The notes under the pieces are model-generated. The model saw only the letters and a program-made list of their open reading frames with translations. It made no database searches and was not told where the DNA came from. From Glacieibacterium frigidum (GTDB lineage: Bacteria; Pseudomonadota; Alphaproteobacteria; Sphingomonadales; Sphingomonadaceae), in assembly GCF_007097155.1 (NCBI RefSeq), contig NZ_VJWA01000001.1, positions 1,583,501-1,647,500 on the forward strand: DNA of 64,000 nucleotides, written 5' to 3'. Shown in pieces: positions 57,269 to 64,000 of this stretch. The position numbers were made by a program, and so were the translations under genes. How positions within the stretch are numbered: position 1 is the stretch's first letter; each line of letters opens with the position of its first letter.

Positions 57269-57904
57269 ATGGCCGACGACACCACGACCTTAGCCGACGA
57301 AGCCGAGGGCACCCGCGAGCGCATTTCGGCGACGATCGACGAATTGCAGGACCGCCTCAATCCACGCCGCATCGTCGGTGACGCGGTCGGTTCGGTGCAG
57401 TCGGGCGGTGCCGACCTGCTCAACCACGCCGTCGGGCTGGTGCGCGCGCATCCGGTGATCGCGGCAGCTGCTGGTCTGGCCGTCGGCCTCGTCCTGCTTG
57501 GATCGAACCGCTTGAGCAAGGCGACTGTCGACCTCGGCGACACGCACGAGTCCTACAGCGACTATGACGACGATTACTCGCTGCGGGCCTCGGAGCCGGC
57601 CAACGAGCGCTTCGCACTGCTGCGCGACAAGGCTGGCGCGCGTATCGAGGACAACCCTCTCGTCGCGATCGTTATCGGTGTTGCGGCGGGTGCGCTCCTC
57701 GGCGCGCTGTTCCCCGAGACCGAGCGCGAGCGCCGCCTGATGGGTGCCAGTGCCTCGAAGCTGAGCGCTGCTGCCAAGGCTGCCGTCGCGTCGGCGCGCG
57801 ATGAGCTCGCGACGGCGCGCGACAAGGTCGCCGACGTCACGACGCATGCCAAGTCGGCGGTGCAGTCGGTCGTTGGTGCCGCCAAGTCCGAACTGGGCGG
57901 TTAA
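57269..57904 (+). CDS. DUF3618-family membrane protein
   Basis: A 211-residue protein. The N-terminus EAEGTRERISATIDELQDRLNPRRIV is the DUF3618 signature. Two hydrophobic segments (~residues 64-79 VIAAAAGLAVGLVLLG and ~131-149 VAIVIGVAAGALLGALFP) flank an acidic loop. The long C-terminal helix (SAAAKAAVASARDELATARDKVADVTTHAKSAV) is Ala-rich. Third member of the stress module. ATG 57269 is used; a TTG at 57263 is in frame. Confidence 0.85.
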   Translation: MADDTTTLADEAEGTRERISATIDELQDRLNPRRIVGDAVGSVQSGGADLLNHAVGLVRAHPVIAAAAGLAVGLVLLGSNRLSKATVDLGDTHESYSDYDDDYSLRASEPANERFALLRDKAGARIEDNPLVAIVIGVAAGALLGALFPETERERRLMGASASKLSAAAKAAVASARDELATARDKVADVTTHAKSAVQSVVGAAKSELGG

Positions 57905-57960
57905 AACCTCGTTCACGGAGGGGGCGGCACAAGCAGCCGTAGTATCCCCAGGAGTTTAGA

Positions 57961-58596
57961 ATGCGTTCGATCAAGATTATTGCCGCTGCCCTGCTGGCGG
58001 CGTCCGCCCTTCCCGGCGTCGTCGCCACTCCGGCCTATGCGCAGGCAGCGACCGCCGCCGACAGTGCAGCGGCGTCGAAGTGGGTCGTGGACATCTCGAA
58101 CAAGGTGTTCGCGGTCCTGAAGGATAAGTCGCTGTCGCAGAACGCCATCCGTGGCAAATTCCGCGGCATGATGCGCGAGTCGTTTGCGCTCGACGAGATC
58201 GGCAACAAGCTGATCCGCCGTTATCGCAGCCAGATCACGCCGGCGCAGTATGCGGCATACCAGGCTGCGCTGCCCGACTTTGCGATCAACGCTTACTCGG
58301 ACCGTCTCGAGAACTACGCCAATGCCAGCGTGCAGCCGGTCCGCACCGTCCCGCGCGGCACCCGCGGTGACATCGACGTTTACTCGCGCATCTCGCGTCC
58401 GGGCAGCCAGCCGTTCGACGCGGTGTGGACCGTTCGCAAGGTCGGCAACGACTTCCGGATCGTCAACATCACGGTGGCGGGCATCAACCTGTCGCTGACG
58501 CAGGAGGCGGATTTCTCGGCGTATATCGCCAAGAATGGCTTCGACGCGCTGGTGACGTTCATGAAGTCGTCGAACGCCAAGGCTCTCGCTGCTTGA
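57961..58596 (+). CDS. MlaC/Ttg2D-like phospholipid-binding periplasmic protein
   Basis: A 211-residue exported protein with signal peptide (ending near PAYAQA). The MlaC domain follows: FRGMMRESFALDEIGNKLIRRYRSQITPAQYAAYQAALPDF and VWTVRKVGNDFRIVNITVAGINLSLTQEADFSAYI. MlaC shuttles phospholipids between outer and inner membrane complexes; here no mlaBDEF genes are nearby. CAGGAG precedes the ATG. The stop overlaps the TTG of the next gene. Confidence 0.9.
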   Translation: MRSIKIIAAALLAASALPGVVATPAYAQAATAADSAAASKWVVDISNKVFAVLKDKSLSQNAIRGKFRGMMRESFALDEIGNKLIRRYRSQITPAQYAAYQAALPDFAINAYSDRLENYANASVQPVRTVPRGTRGDIDVYSRISRPGSQPFDAVWTVRKVGNDFRIVNITVAGINLSLTQEADFSAYIAKNGFDALVTFMKSSNAKALAA

Positions 58597-59174
58597 GCCA
58601 ACTGCTCGATCTCGACGCCGCCGCGTTCATCCACCCGTCGGCGTCGATTTACGGCAAGGTGCGGCTGCACGACGGCAGTTCGATCTGGTGCAATGCCGTC
58701 ATCCGTAGCGAGGCGGCGCACGTCGAGATCGGGGCGTTCACGAACGTCCAGGATTTCGTGATGATTCACACCGATCCCGGCCGCCCGGTGGTGGTCGGGC
58801 GCAACTGCTCGATCACCCATCACGCGACGCTACATGGCTGCACGATCGGTGACGATGTGCTGGTCGGCATCAACGCGACCGTCTACGGCGGGTCGGTGAT
58901 CGGGTCGGGATCGATCGTCGGGCAGCATGCCTATGTCAAGGACGGCACCATCGTGCCGCCCAATTCGATCGTCGTCGGGTCGCCCGCGAAGGTCATCCGC
59001 ACCGCCGACAGCCGCATTCCCAACCGCGTCAACGCCGCCTTCTACCATCGCAATGCGCTCGCCTATGCCCGAGGCGATCATCGCGCGTGGGACGGTCCCG
59101 AGTTCGAGGCTTGGATGGCCGAAACCGTTGCGCGGATCAGCGCCGAGGTTGCAGCCGAGGGGCCTGTTGTCTAA
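58593..59174 (+). CDS. Gamma-class carbonic anhydrase / hexapeptide-repeat protein
   Basis: A 193-residue left-handed beta-helix protein with hexapeptide repeats (GKVRLHDGSSIWCNAVIRSEAAHVEIGAFTNVQDFVMIHTD). Zinc His residues are in FVMIHTDPG, ITHHATLHGC, so the metal set is present. C-terminal helix ends in ISAEVAAEG. The start is a TTG in a TTGA overlap with mlaC. The enzymatic status of such proteins varies, so carbonic anhydrase activity is inferred. Confidence 0.9.
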   Translation: MSQLLDLDAAAFIHPSASIYGKVRLHDGSSIWCNAVIRSEAAHVEIGAFTNVQDFVMIHTDPGRPVVVGRNCSITHHATLHGCTIGDDVLVGINATVYGGSVIGSGSIVGQHAYVKDGTIVPPNSIVVGSPAKVIRTADSRIPNRVNAAFYHRNALAYARGDHRAWDGPEFEAWMAETVARISAEVAAEGPVV

Positions 59175-59183
59175 GCCGGGGCG

Positions 59184-59399
59184 ATGTCCTCCAAACTCCA
59201 TCTCGTCTTCGGCGGCCGTGTCGCCGACCCGCGCGGCACCGATTTCGTCGATCCCGCAGCACTCGATATCGTCGGGATCTTCGACAGCTACGCCGGCGCC
59301 GAGGCAGCGTGGCGCGCCAACGCGCAGCGTACCGTCGACGACGCAGCGATGAAATACGTCGTCGTCCACCTCCACCGCCTGCTCGAACCCGCCGCGTGA
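59184..59399 (+). CDS. DUF4170-family protein
   Basis: A 71-residue protein: LHLVFGGRVADPRGTDFVDPAALDIVGIFDSYAGAEAAWRANAQRTVDDAAMKYVVVHLHRLLEP fits DUF4170 over its whole length (split here as FGGRVADPRGTDF, YAGAEAAWRANAQRTVDDA and MKYVVVHLHRLLEP). The family is almost confined to alphaproteobacteria and has no known function. It starts nine bases after the gamma-CA stop and overlaps the next gene (GTGA). Confidence 0.9.
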   Translation: MSSKLHLVFGGRVADPRGTDFVDPAALDIVGIFDSYAGAEAAWRANAQRTVDDAAMKYVVVHLHRLLEPAA

Positions 59400-59932
59400 T
59401 CGCGCTGGCGGCCCTGCTTCTGGCGCAGGCGTCGCCCGGCGTTGCAGTCCCCGTCGAACGCGTACCAACCGACGTGCGGCGGGTGACGCTGATCGTCCGC
59501 GACATGGAGACGTCTCTCAAGCTGTACCGCGACGTCGTCGGCCTCAAGATCAATTACGACACCGTCGTCCAGACCTCGGGCGTCGCATTGCCGGCAGGTG
59601 TGCCGGGGGCGAAGGCGCGGCTGGTGCTGCTCAACGGCAACGACCCCTGGGTCGGCTGGATCGGCCTGATGCAGTGGGTCGACCCGCCGCTTGCCGACCC
59701 GGGACCCTATCCGAAGCGCATGGGCCCGGGCGGGCACGTCATCGTGCTGAACACCGATGACGTCGACGGACGCTGCGCCGCTGCGCTGAAGGTGCCTGGC
59801 GTCGTGCAGACGGCGCTGCCGCGGCTCCAGACCTATCCGGGGCGCAACGGCGGACCCGAGATCCGGGTCCGCGGCTGCAACTTCTTCGATCCCGACGGCA
59901 CGCTGATCGAGATGAACCAGATCCTCAAGTGA
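59396..59932 (+). CDS. Exported VOC-family protein
   Basis: A 178-residue protein. A GTG at 59396 gives a short signal-like N-terminus (MIALAALLLAQASPGVA). The rest is a glyoxalase-type domain: RRVTLIVRDMETSLKLYRDVVGLKINYD, GGHVIVLNTDDVDGRC, and CNFFDPDGTLIEMNQIL, where the last Glu occupies the metal-ligand position. VOC proteins are rarely exported, so the signal is uncertain. Coupled to DUF4170 by a GTGA overlap. Confidence 0.82.
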   Translation: MIALAALLLAQASPGVAVPVERVPTDVRRVTLIVRDMETSLKLYRDVVGLKINYDTVVQTSGVALPAGVPGAKARLVLLNGNDPWVGWIGLMQWVDPPLADPGPYPKRMGPGGHVIVLNTDDVDGRCAAALKVPGVVQTALPRLQTYPGRNGGPEIRVRGCNFFDPDGTLIEMNQILK

Positions 59933-59935
59933 CCG

Positions 59936-60814
59936 CTATTTGACGGGCACCCAGGCGTAACCGTCGCCCTCGACGCGGATCGTGCCGACGCCGGGAAAGG
60001 GGAAATGCTGGGCGTACAGCGTCAGCTTTTCGTCGACTGCCCGCTTGAGCAGCGCGCGCCGCGTCGGCTCGGCGGTCGCGGGGTCGCCGTCGAAGGCGAT
60101 CGTATACTCGGGCTGACGGACCGAAACGATGTACTGGTGCGCGCTGTCGCCGATGACCATCAGCTTGGCGCGGCCCGACGTGACCAGATAGCCGGTGTGG
60201 CCCGGCGTGTGGCCGCGCAGCTCGACCGACTGGACGCCGGGCACCACCGTTGCGCCGGGGGTGAAGGTCGCGACCTGCCCCGCCACCGCGGTGACGGGCG
60301 ACGCGGGCTTGAGCGACGCGCGCTCGCCCGCGGTCATGTGGATGCGCGCCTTGGTGAACACTGACTTGCCGTCGGCGTCGACCAGCCCGCCGACATGGTC
60401 GCCGTGTCCGTGGGTGATGAAGATGTCGGTCACCGACGCGGGCGCGATGCCGGCGAGCGCCAGGCTCTCGAGCATCCGCCCCTTGCGCGCCGCGCCGTTG
60501 CCGGTGTCGAACATCATCGTGCGCCCGCCGCCGCGCAGCACGAGGACGTTGATGTCGAGGCGGATCGGATCGGCGGGCACGCCCGCTGCAGTCAGCACCG
60601 CGCCGACTTTGGCGGGCCCCTCGTCGATGCCGAGCACCTTGCCGTCGTTGGGCAGCTGGTTGGTCGCGTCGAACAGCGCGAAGCCTTCGAGCGATCCGAC
60701 CTTGAACTTGTGGACCGCCGGCTTGGCGGGGCTGGCGGCGACGGCCGGCGCGGGCGAGGCGGCGGCGGGTGCGGCGGCGATCAGCAGAGCGGTGGTGGCG
60801 AGCAGGCGGAGCAT
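59936..60814 (-). CDS. Exported MBL-fold metallo-hydrolase
   Basis: A 292-residue metallo-beta-lactamase-fold hydrolase. MLRLLATTALLIAAAPAAASP is a signal peptide. The metal motif is ITHGHGDHVGGLVD (HxHxDH), with further His in RGHTPGHTGYL, GDSAHQ, and AQHFPFPGVG. The layout resembles quorum-quenching AHL lactonases and related periplasmic esterases, but the substrate is unknown. ATG 60814 is preferred for the signal; an ATG at 60847 is in frame. Confidence 0.88.
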   Translation of the reverse strand: MLRLLATTALLIAAAPAAASPAPAVAASPAKPAVHKFKVGSLEGFALFDATNQLPNDGKVLGIDEGPAKVGAVLTAAGVPADPIRLDINVLVLRGGGRTMMFDTGNGAARKGRMLESLALAGIAPASVTDIFITHGHGDHVGGLVDADGKSVFTKARIHMTAGERASLKPASPVTAVAGQVATFTPGATVVPGVQSVELRGHTPGHTGYLVTSGRAKLMVIGDSAHQYIVSVRQPEYTIAFDGDPATAEPTRRALLKRAVDEKLTLYAQHFPFPGVGTIRVEGDGYAWVPVK

Positions 60815-60863
60815 CGGCAGTTTTCCCCAAGTGTCGTTGTGGGGCACGATAGCCGAAGCGAAA

Positions 60864-61220
60864 CTACATGTCGCGCAGTGCCGCGCTGACCTCCTCGATC
60901 GCGGGCTCGGGGGCCGCCATCGCCTCCACCTCCTGCTGCACCCCGCGCATGACGCGCGCGATGTAGTCGCGGATCAGCTCGCCGCGCTCCTGCGCCGCCG
61001 CAGTGTCGGGAGTGTAGGCCTCGATCGCCGCGCGGGTAACCGGGGCGCCCGAATCGAGCAGCCGCTCGACCGTATCGAGGCGCTGGCGCATCACCGACAC
61101 TTCGCCGATCAGCGCGGTGAGCATCGACAGCATGCGATCGGCGGCGGGATCGTCGAAGAACGCCGGGCGCTTTCCCTTCGCCTTCGCCCCTGCCCTAGCG
61201 ATCCAGTCGAGTTCGCTCAC
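60864..61220 (-). CDS. Small helical protein at the end of the nitrilase/methyltransferase operon
   Basis: A 118-residue helical protein. RPAFFDDPAADRMLSMLTALIGEVSVMRQRLDTVERLL is followed by a long helix with Glu/Arg pairs, giving a coiled-coil look. It has no membrane segment and no recognised family. It starts with a GTG in a GTGA overlap with the methyltransferase stop, so it is translated with it and may be a partner subunit. It ends 49 bases before the start of the MBL hydrolase gene. Confidence 0.75.
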   Translation of the reverse strand: MSELDWIARAGAKAKGKRPAFFDDPAADRMLSMLTALIGEVSVMRQRLDTVERLLDSGAPVTRAAIEAYTPDTAAAQERGELIRDYIARVMRGVQQEVEAMAAPEPAIEEVSAALRDM

Positions 61221-62395
61221 GGCTTCCACGCGCCATAGGCGTTCCACACCGCGGCGCGGCCGTGATCCTCCTCGCCCTGGCTCTGATCGGGGAAGATCGA
61301 GGTATCGACCACCGCACGCACGCCGGTGACGAACACGTCGGGTAGCCCGGCGTCGCGCATGAGTTGCTTGAGGTCGAGGCCGTGCATCGCCGACCAGAAG
61401 GGCTCGTTGTTGTTGAACGCGTCCCAGTCGCGGATGAACTGCTCGTACAGCGGCATCGCGTCCGAATATTGCGGCTGCTCGAGGTGGAGCATCAGCCCGC
61501 CCGACGCCAGCACGCGCACCCCCTCGGCGATGACGCGCGGCAGCGCGGTACCCGACAGCTCGTGGAGGTACATCGTCGTCTGTACCCAGTCGAAATGCCC
61601 GTCGGGAAAAGCCATGCTTTCGGCATTCATCTGGACGAACTGCAGATTGGTCGCCCCCAGCGCCTGCGCGCGGGCATGGCCGTAGCGCAGCACGGGTGCG
61701 GCGGTGTCGATCGCCACGACCTCCGCATCGGGAAAGACCAGTGCCAGCGGCACGACATTGTGCCCGACGGTCGCGCCGAGATCGAGGATGCGCCGCGGCT
61801 GCCAGCCCGGCCGCTCGCGCCGCACCCAGTCGACGAGCGCCTGCCCGCCGCCGTCGCTCAGCGCACCCAGCCCGCCCGCCGTCGTCGCGAAGAGCCCGCA
61901 GTCGTAATTCGCCCCCGCCGACACGTCGCCGGGGCGTTCCTCGCCGTGATAGCTGCCCGGCATGCAGTGGATGTCGACCGCCCGCTGGTAACGCGGAACC
62001 TCGACGCCGGGGTCGAGGCGCAGCGTGTCCTTGCCGTCGTTGAGCGCCGCGGCGCGCGCATCGAGGTTGTCCAACTGGCGCAGCACCATCGCGCGGCCGT
62101 TGTGCTGGCGCATCTCCATCGAGTTGCGCTTGAGGCCCGACCAGAGGCGGTGAAACGGATCGGCGTTCATCGCGCGGCGGATCTCGAACCGGTCGACGGG
62201 GTCGCGGCCGTGCGCGCGCGCGAACGCCGGGCGGACGCGCGTCTCGTACGCCCGCGCATTGCCCGGCCCCAGCGTGCCCGACAGGTACTTGTTGAAATTG
62301 GCGAGGAAATCGAAGCGCGCGGCGTCGTCGTGCTTCGGCTCCGGAAACACGGCGTGGCGCGCGACGGCGGCGTACGGCGGGGCGATGTCGCTCAT
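61217..62395 (-). CDS. SAM-dependent methyltransferase with N-terminal extension
   Basis: A 392-residue protein. Residues ~195-330 are a class I methyltransferase fold: RRILDLGATVGHNVVPLAL (motif I, with ATVGHN in place of the usual GCGTG), EVVAIDTAAPVLRYGHARAQ (motif II acidic residue), NAESMAFPDGHFDWVQTTMYLHEL. The N-terminal ~190 residues (FEIRRAMNADPFHRLWSGLKRN..., SYHGEERPGDVSAGANYD) are family-specific and unrecognised. It overlaps the nitrilase-like gene (ATGA) and the following small gene (GTGA). The substrate is unknown. Confidence 0.82.
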   Translation of the reverse strand: MSDIAPPYAAVARHAVFPEPKHDDAARFDFLANFNKYLSGTLGPGNARAYETRVRPAFARAHGRDPVDRFEIRRAMNADPFHRLWSGLKRNSMEMRQHNGRAMVLRQLDNLDARAAALNDGKDTLRLDPGVEVPRYQRAVDIHCMPGSYHGEERPGDVSAGANYDCGLFATTAGGLGALSDGGGQALVDWVRRERPGWQPRRILDLGATVGHNVVPLALVFPDAEVVAIDTAAPVLRYGHARAQALGATNLQFVQMNAESMAFPDGHFDWVQTTMYLHELSGTALPRVIAEGVRVLASGGLMLHLEQPQYSDAMPLYEQFIRDWDAFNNNEPFWSAMHGLDLKQLMRDAGLPDVFVTGVRAVVDTSIFPDQSQGEEDHGRAAVWNAYGAWKP

Positions 62396-63414
62396 ATCAA
62401 TCCCTCACGGTCGAGACGGGCGATCACTTCGTCGTGCGCCCGGCGAAAGTCATCGCGCGTCGGCACCGTGTTCGCCAGGCGGTCTGCGGGCTGCACTTGC
62501 GGATTGTGCGCGAACAGCTCGGTGCGCTGGCGGGCGAGGTAATTGGTCATGCCCGGCTTGCGGCGCGCGGCGCGCAGCGCATGCAGGTCGATGTCGGCGA
62601 ACGCCGTGAAAGTCTCGCCGCTGTTCGATTCGCTCAACACCGCGCCGCGCCAGTCGACGACGCACGAATTGCCATCGGCCGACGCCAGCGGCAGCGCGGT
62701 GCCGCTGATCCCCGCGGTGTTCGCCGACACGACGTAGGCGAGATTCTCGAACGCCCGCGCGCGTTTCGCCAGCGCCTTGTGCGTCGGGTTTGGGGAGCCG
62801 ATTTCGGACGACGAATGGACGAACACCTCGGCCCCGCGCAGGGCATGGGCGCGCGCGATCTCCGGGTAGACGATTTCCTCGCTCGCGATGGCGCTGAGGT
62901 TGCCGATCTCGGTACGCGCCACCGGGAAGACGCCGTCGATGCCGTAGTGGTCGAGGTACGCCGTCCACACGTCGTGCGGCGTCGGCGCGAACATCGAATT
63001 GAGGCGACGGTAGCGCAGCACGCAGTCGCCCGACGGCGCGAACACCAGGCTCGCCTGGAAATACAGGCCGGGAAAATGCACGTCGCGCTCATAGGCGTTG
63101 ACCGCGAGGTGCAGCCCGCGGTCCTGCGCGACCTTGCCGAGTGCCGCGTATTCGGGGCCGTCGACGTCGAACGCGACCTTCTCGGCGAAGTCGCCGACAC
63201 CGATGCGGCCGGGATAGCTGGTGAACAGATATTCGGGCAGCACCGCGAGGCGCACCGGCGCCCCGCCATATTGTTCGATGAAGATGCACGCGGCGTGCAG
63301 CTGGGTCGCGACGTCGGCGATGTGCGCGCGCACTTGCGTCGAGACTGCGGCCCGGTCGGCGCAACCCTCGACCGAGCGCGCGGTGAGCTGCATCGCGACG
63401 GCGGCGTAGGTCAC
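62392..63414 (-). CDS. Nitrilase-superfamily protein lacking the catalytic Lys and Cys
   Basis: A 340-residue carbon-nitrogen-hydrolase-fold protein. The N-terminal Glu is kept (RLAVLPEYLF, Glu61). At the Lys position the sequence is VLRYRRLN (Arg136/Arg137), and at the nucleophile motif, where active members read IC-x-x, it is AIASEEIVYPEIAR with Ser178 or Ala177. There is no Lys between residues 95 and 212, and the only cysteines (18, 43, 131, 251) lie elsewhere. The downstream RGAEVFVHSSSE, RARAFENLAYVVSANT and dimer region are typical. It is either a pseudo-enzyme or uses altered chemistry. ATG 63414 overlaps the FAD-oxidase stop (ATGA). Confidence 0.85.
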   Translation of the reverse strand: MTYAAVAMQLTARSVEGCADRAAVSTQVRAHIADVATQLHAACIFIEQYGGAPVRLAVLPEYLFTSYPGRIGVGDFAEKVAFDVDGPEYAALGKVAQDRGLHLAVNAYERDVHFPGLYFQASLVFAPSGDCVLRYRRLNSMFAPTPHDVWTAYLDHYGIDGVFPVARTEIGNLSAIASEEIVYPEIARAHALRGAEVFVHSSSEIGSPNPTHKALAKRARAFENLAYVVSANTAGISGTALPLASADGNSCVVDWRGAVLSESNSGETFTAFADIDLHALRAARRKPGMTNYLARQRTELFAHNPQVQPADRLANTVPTRDDFRRAHDEVIARLDREGLI

Positions 63415-64000
63415 AAGCCGAGAGCGCTCGGGTTCATCGCGCCTGCGGGATCGACCGCCGCCTTGATCTGCCCGAGCAGCGCCCAGGCGGCCGGGTCGCT
63501 GCCCGCCCGCAGCGGATAGGTCCGCCCGATCTGGAAGTGCGCCGCCCCGTGCGTGGCGAAGATGTCGATGACGGCAGCGCGCAATTCATCGACCAGCGCG
63601 CGCGCCGCGTCGTTCGCGGCAAAACCCTTCAGGCGCGCGAGGTGCGCGGGTTCGACCGCGCGGCGGTGCAGTTCGGCGGTCGCGCCGGGGTAGTAGAACA
63701 CCGGCTCGATCAGGAAGGCGCCGTGGCCGACGGTCAGCAGCATATGCCCTGCCCCGATGCCGAGCGCCTCCATCTCGGCGGCGCGCGCCTCGAACAGCGC
63801 CTCGATCGCCGCAAATGCCGGCGCCGCCTGACCGTGCGTCACAATGCCGTGGACGGGCACCCAGCGCTCGCCCTCCGGCCCGAGCATCGAGTTGGGCGGC
63901 GGGAAGGGGTTGGCGCGCAGCACCTTGGGGATGGTGTTCGCCACCGGCTTGCCGCCGTGCGCGAGTGCGATCGTCGTCAGCGCGGCGAGGTCCGCGTCGG
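63411..64000 (-). CDS. FAD-linked oxidase, VAO/D-lactate-dehydrogenase-like (partial, N-terminus off the right edge)
   Basis: The C-terminal 196 residues are visible; the frame stays open past the window edge. The segment matches the C-terminal cap domain of FAD-linked oxidases of the vanillyl-alcohol-oxidase type: VPVHGIVTHGQAAPAFAAIEALFEARAAEMEALG, LIEPVFYYPG, AAHFQIGRTYPLRAG and the terminal IKAAVDPAGAMNPSALGL. The FAD-binding domain lies outside. It is the first visible gene of the coupled operon with the nitrilase-like protein and the methyltransferase. Confidence 0.85.
   Translation of the reverse strand, partial: DADLAALTTIALAHGGKPVANTIPKVLRANPFPPPNSMLGPEGERWVPVHGIVTHGQAAPAFAAIEALFEARAAEMEALGIGAGHMLLTVGHGAFLIEPVFYYPGATAELHRRAVEPAHLARLKGFAANDAARALVDELRAAVIDIFATHGAAHFQIGRTYPLRAGSDPAAWALLGQIKAAVDPAGAMNPSALGL

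Overview
The window is a compact, high-GC chromosomal segment from an alphaproteobacterium, most likely a member of the Sphingomonadales (Sphingomonas-like). This is inferred from gene content and order rather than a marker gene: a fused ispDF, an E1-beta subunit of pyruvate dehydrogenase carrying its own lipoyl domain, ntrBC/ntrYX next to dusB, hfq and hflX, a DUF4170-type protein, CsbD and DUF3618/YqjE-type stress proteins, and many GTG/TTG starts with 1-4 base stop/start overlaps. No rRNA, phage, IS element or CRISPR array is visible. One tRNA gene (Ser-UGA) is present.

Layout. 1-4.3 kb: a cut-off SDR gene, purF, hisI, a VOC protein, an EamA transporter and a hemerythrin-type protein. 4.3-10.3 kb: a leucine/isovalerate (liu) operon, mccB-liuC-mccA-(exported protein)-ivd, read leftward. 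10.3-16.9 kb: an exported beta-rich protein, rpmE, an acyl-CoA synthetase, a quinone-reductase-like MDR, mazG with a PmtA-like methyltransferase, and an M28 peptidase. 16.9-26.6 kb: an essential-gene train (lytic transglycosylase, rlpA, dac, tmk, holB | metG, GNAT, tatD, PhnP-like MBL), interrupted between holB and metG by a Crp/Fnr regulator with two small genes. 26.7-31 kb: tRNA-Ser, csbD and a 1,243-residue ExeM/NucH-type RTX nuclease. 31-47 kb: the alphaproteobacterial block hflX-hfq-(M15 peptidase)-ntrX-ntrY-(LysR region)-ntrC-ntrB-dusB, facing ispDF-(exported protein)-cinA and an HWE kinase, then coq10-lipA and a beta-carbonic anhydrase. 47-56 kb: small envelope proteins, then the pyruvate dehydrogenase operon pdhA-(DUF6794-like)-pdhB-pdhC-lpdA, ftsB and eno. 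56-60 kb: a three-gene YqjD/YqjE/DUF3618-like stress module, then mlaC, gamma-carbonic anhydrase, DUF4170 and VOC. 60-64 kb: an exported MBL hydrolase, then a tightly coupled operon (FAD-linked oxidase, nitrilase-fold protein, methyltransferase, small helical protein) that runs off the right edge.

Most noteworthy. (1) The right-edge operon encodes a nitrilase-superfamily protein that has lost both the catalytic Cys and the catalytic Lys. It is translationally coupled to a methyltransferase with an atypical SAM motif and an FAD oxidase; I recognise no described pathway with this composition. (2) Four promoters fit the alphaproteobacterial general-stress sigma factor EcfG (GGAAC-N16-CGTT or one mismatch), in front of the YqjD/E-like module, csbD, a 67-residue membrane protein and the hemerythrin-like gene. 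(3) Exported proteins are embedded, with overlapping stop/start codons, inside two central cytosolic operons (liu and pdh). (4) The liu operon appears to be transcribed as a leaderless mRNA.
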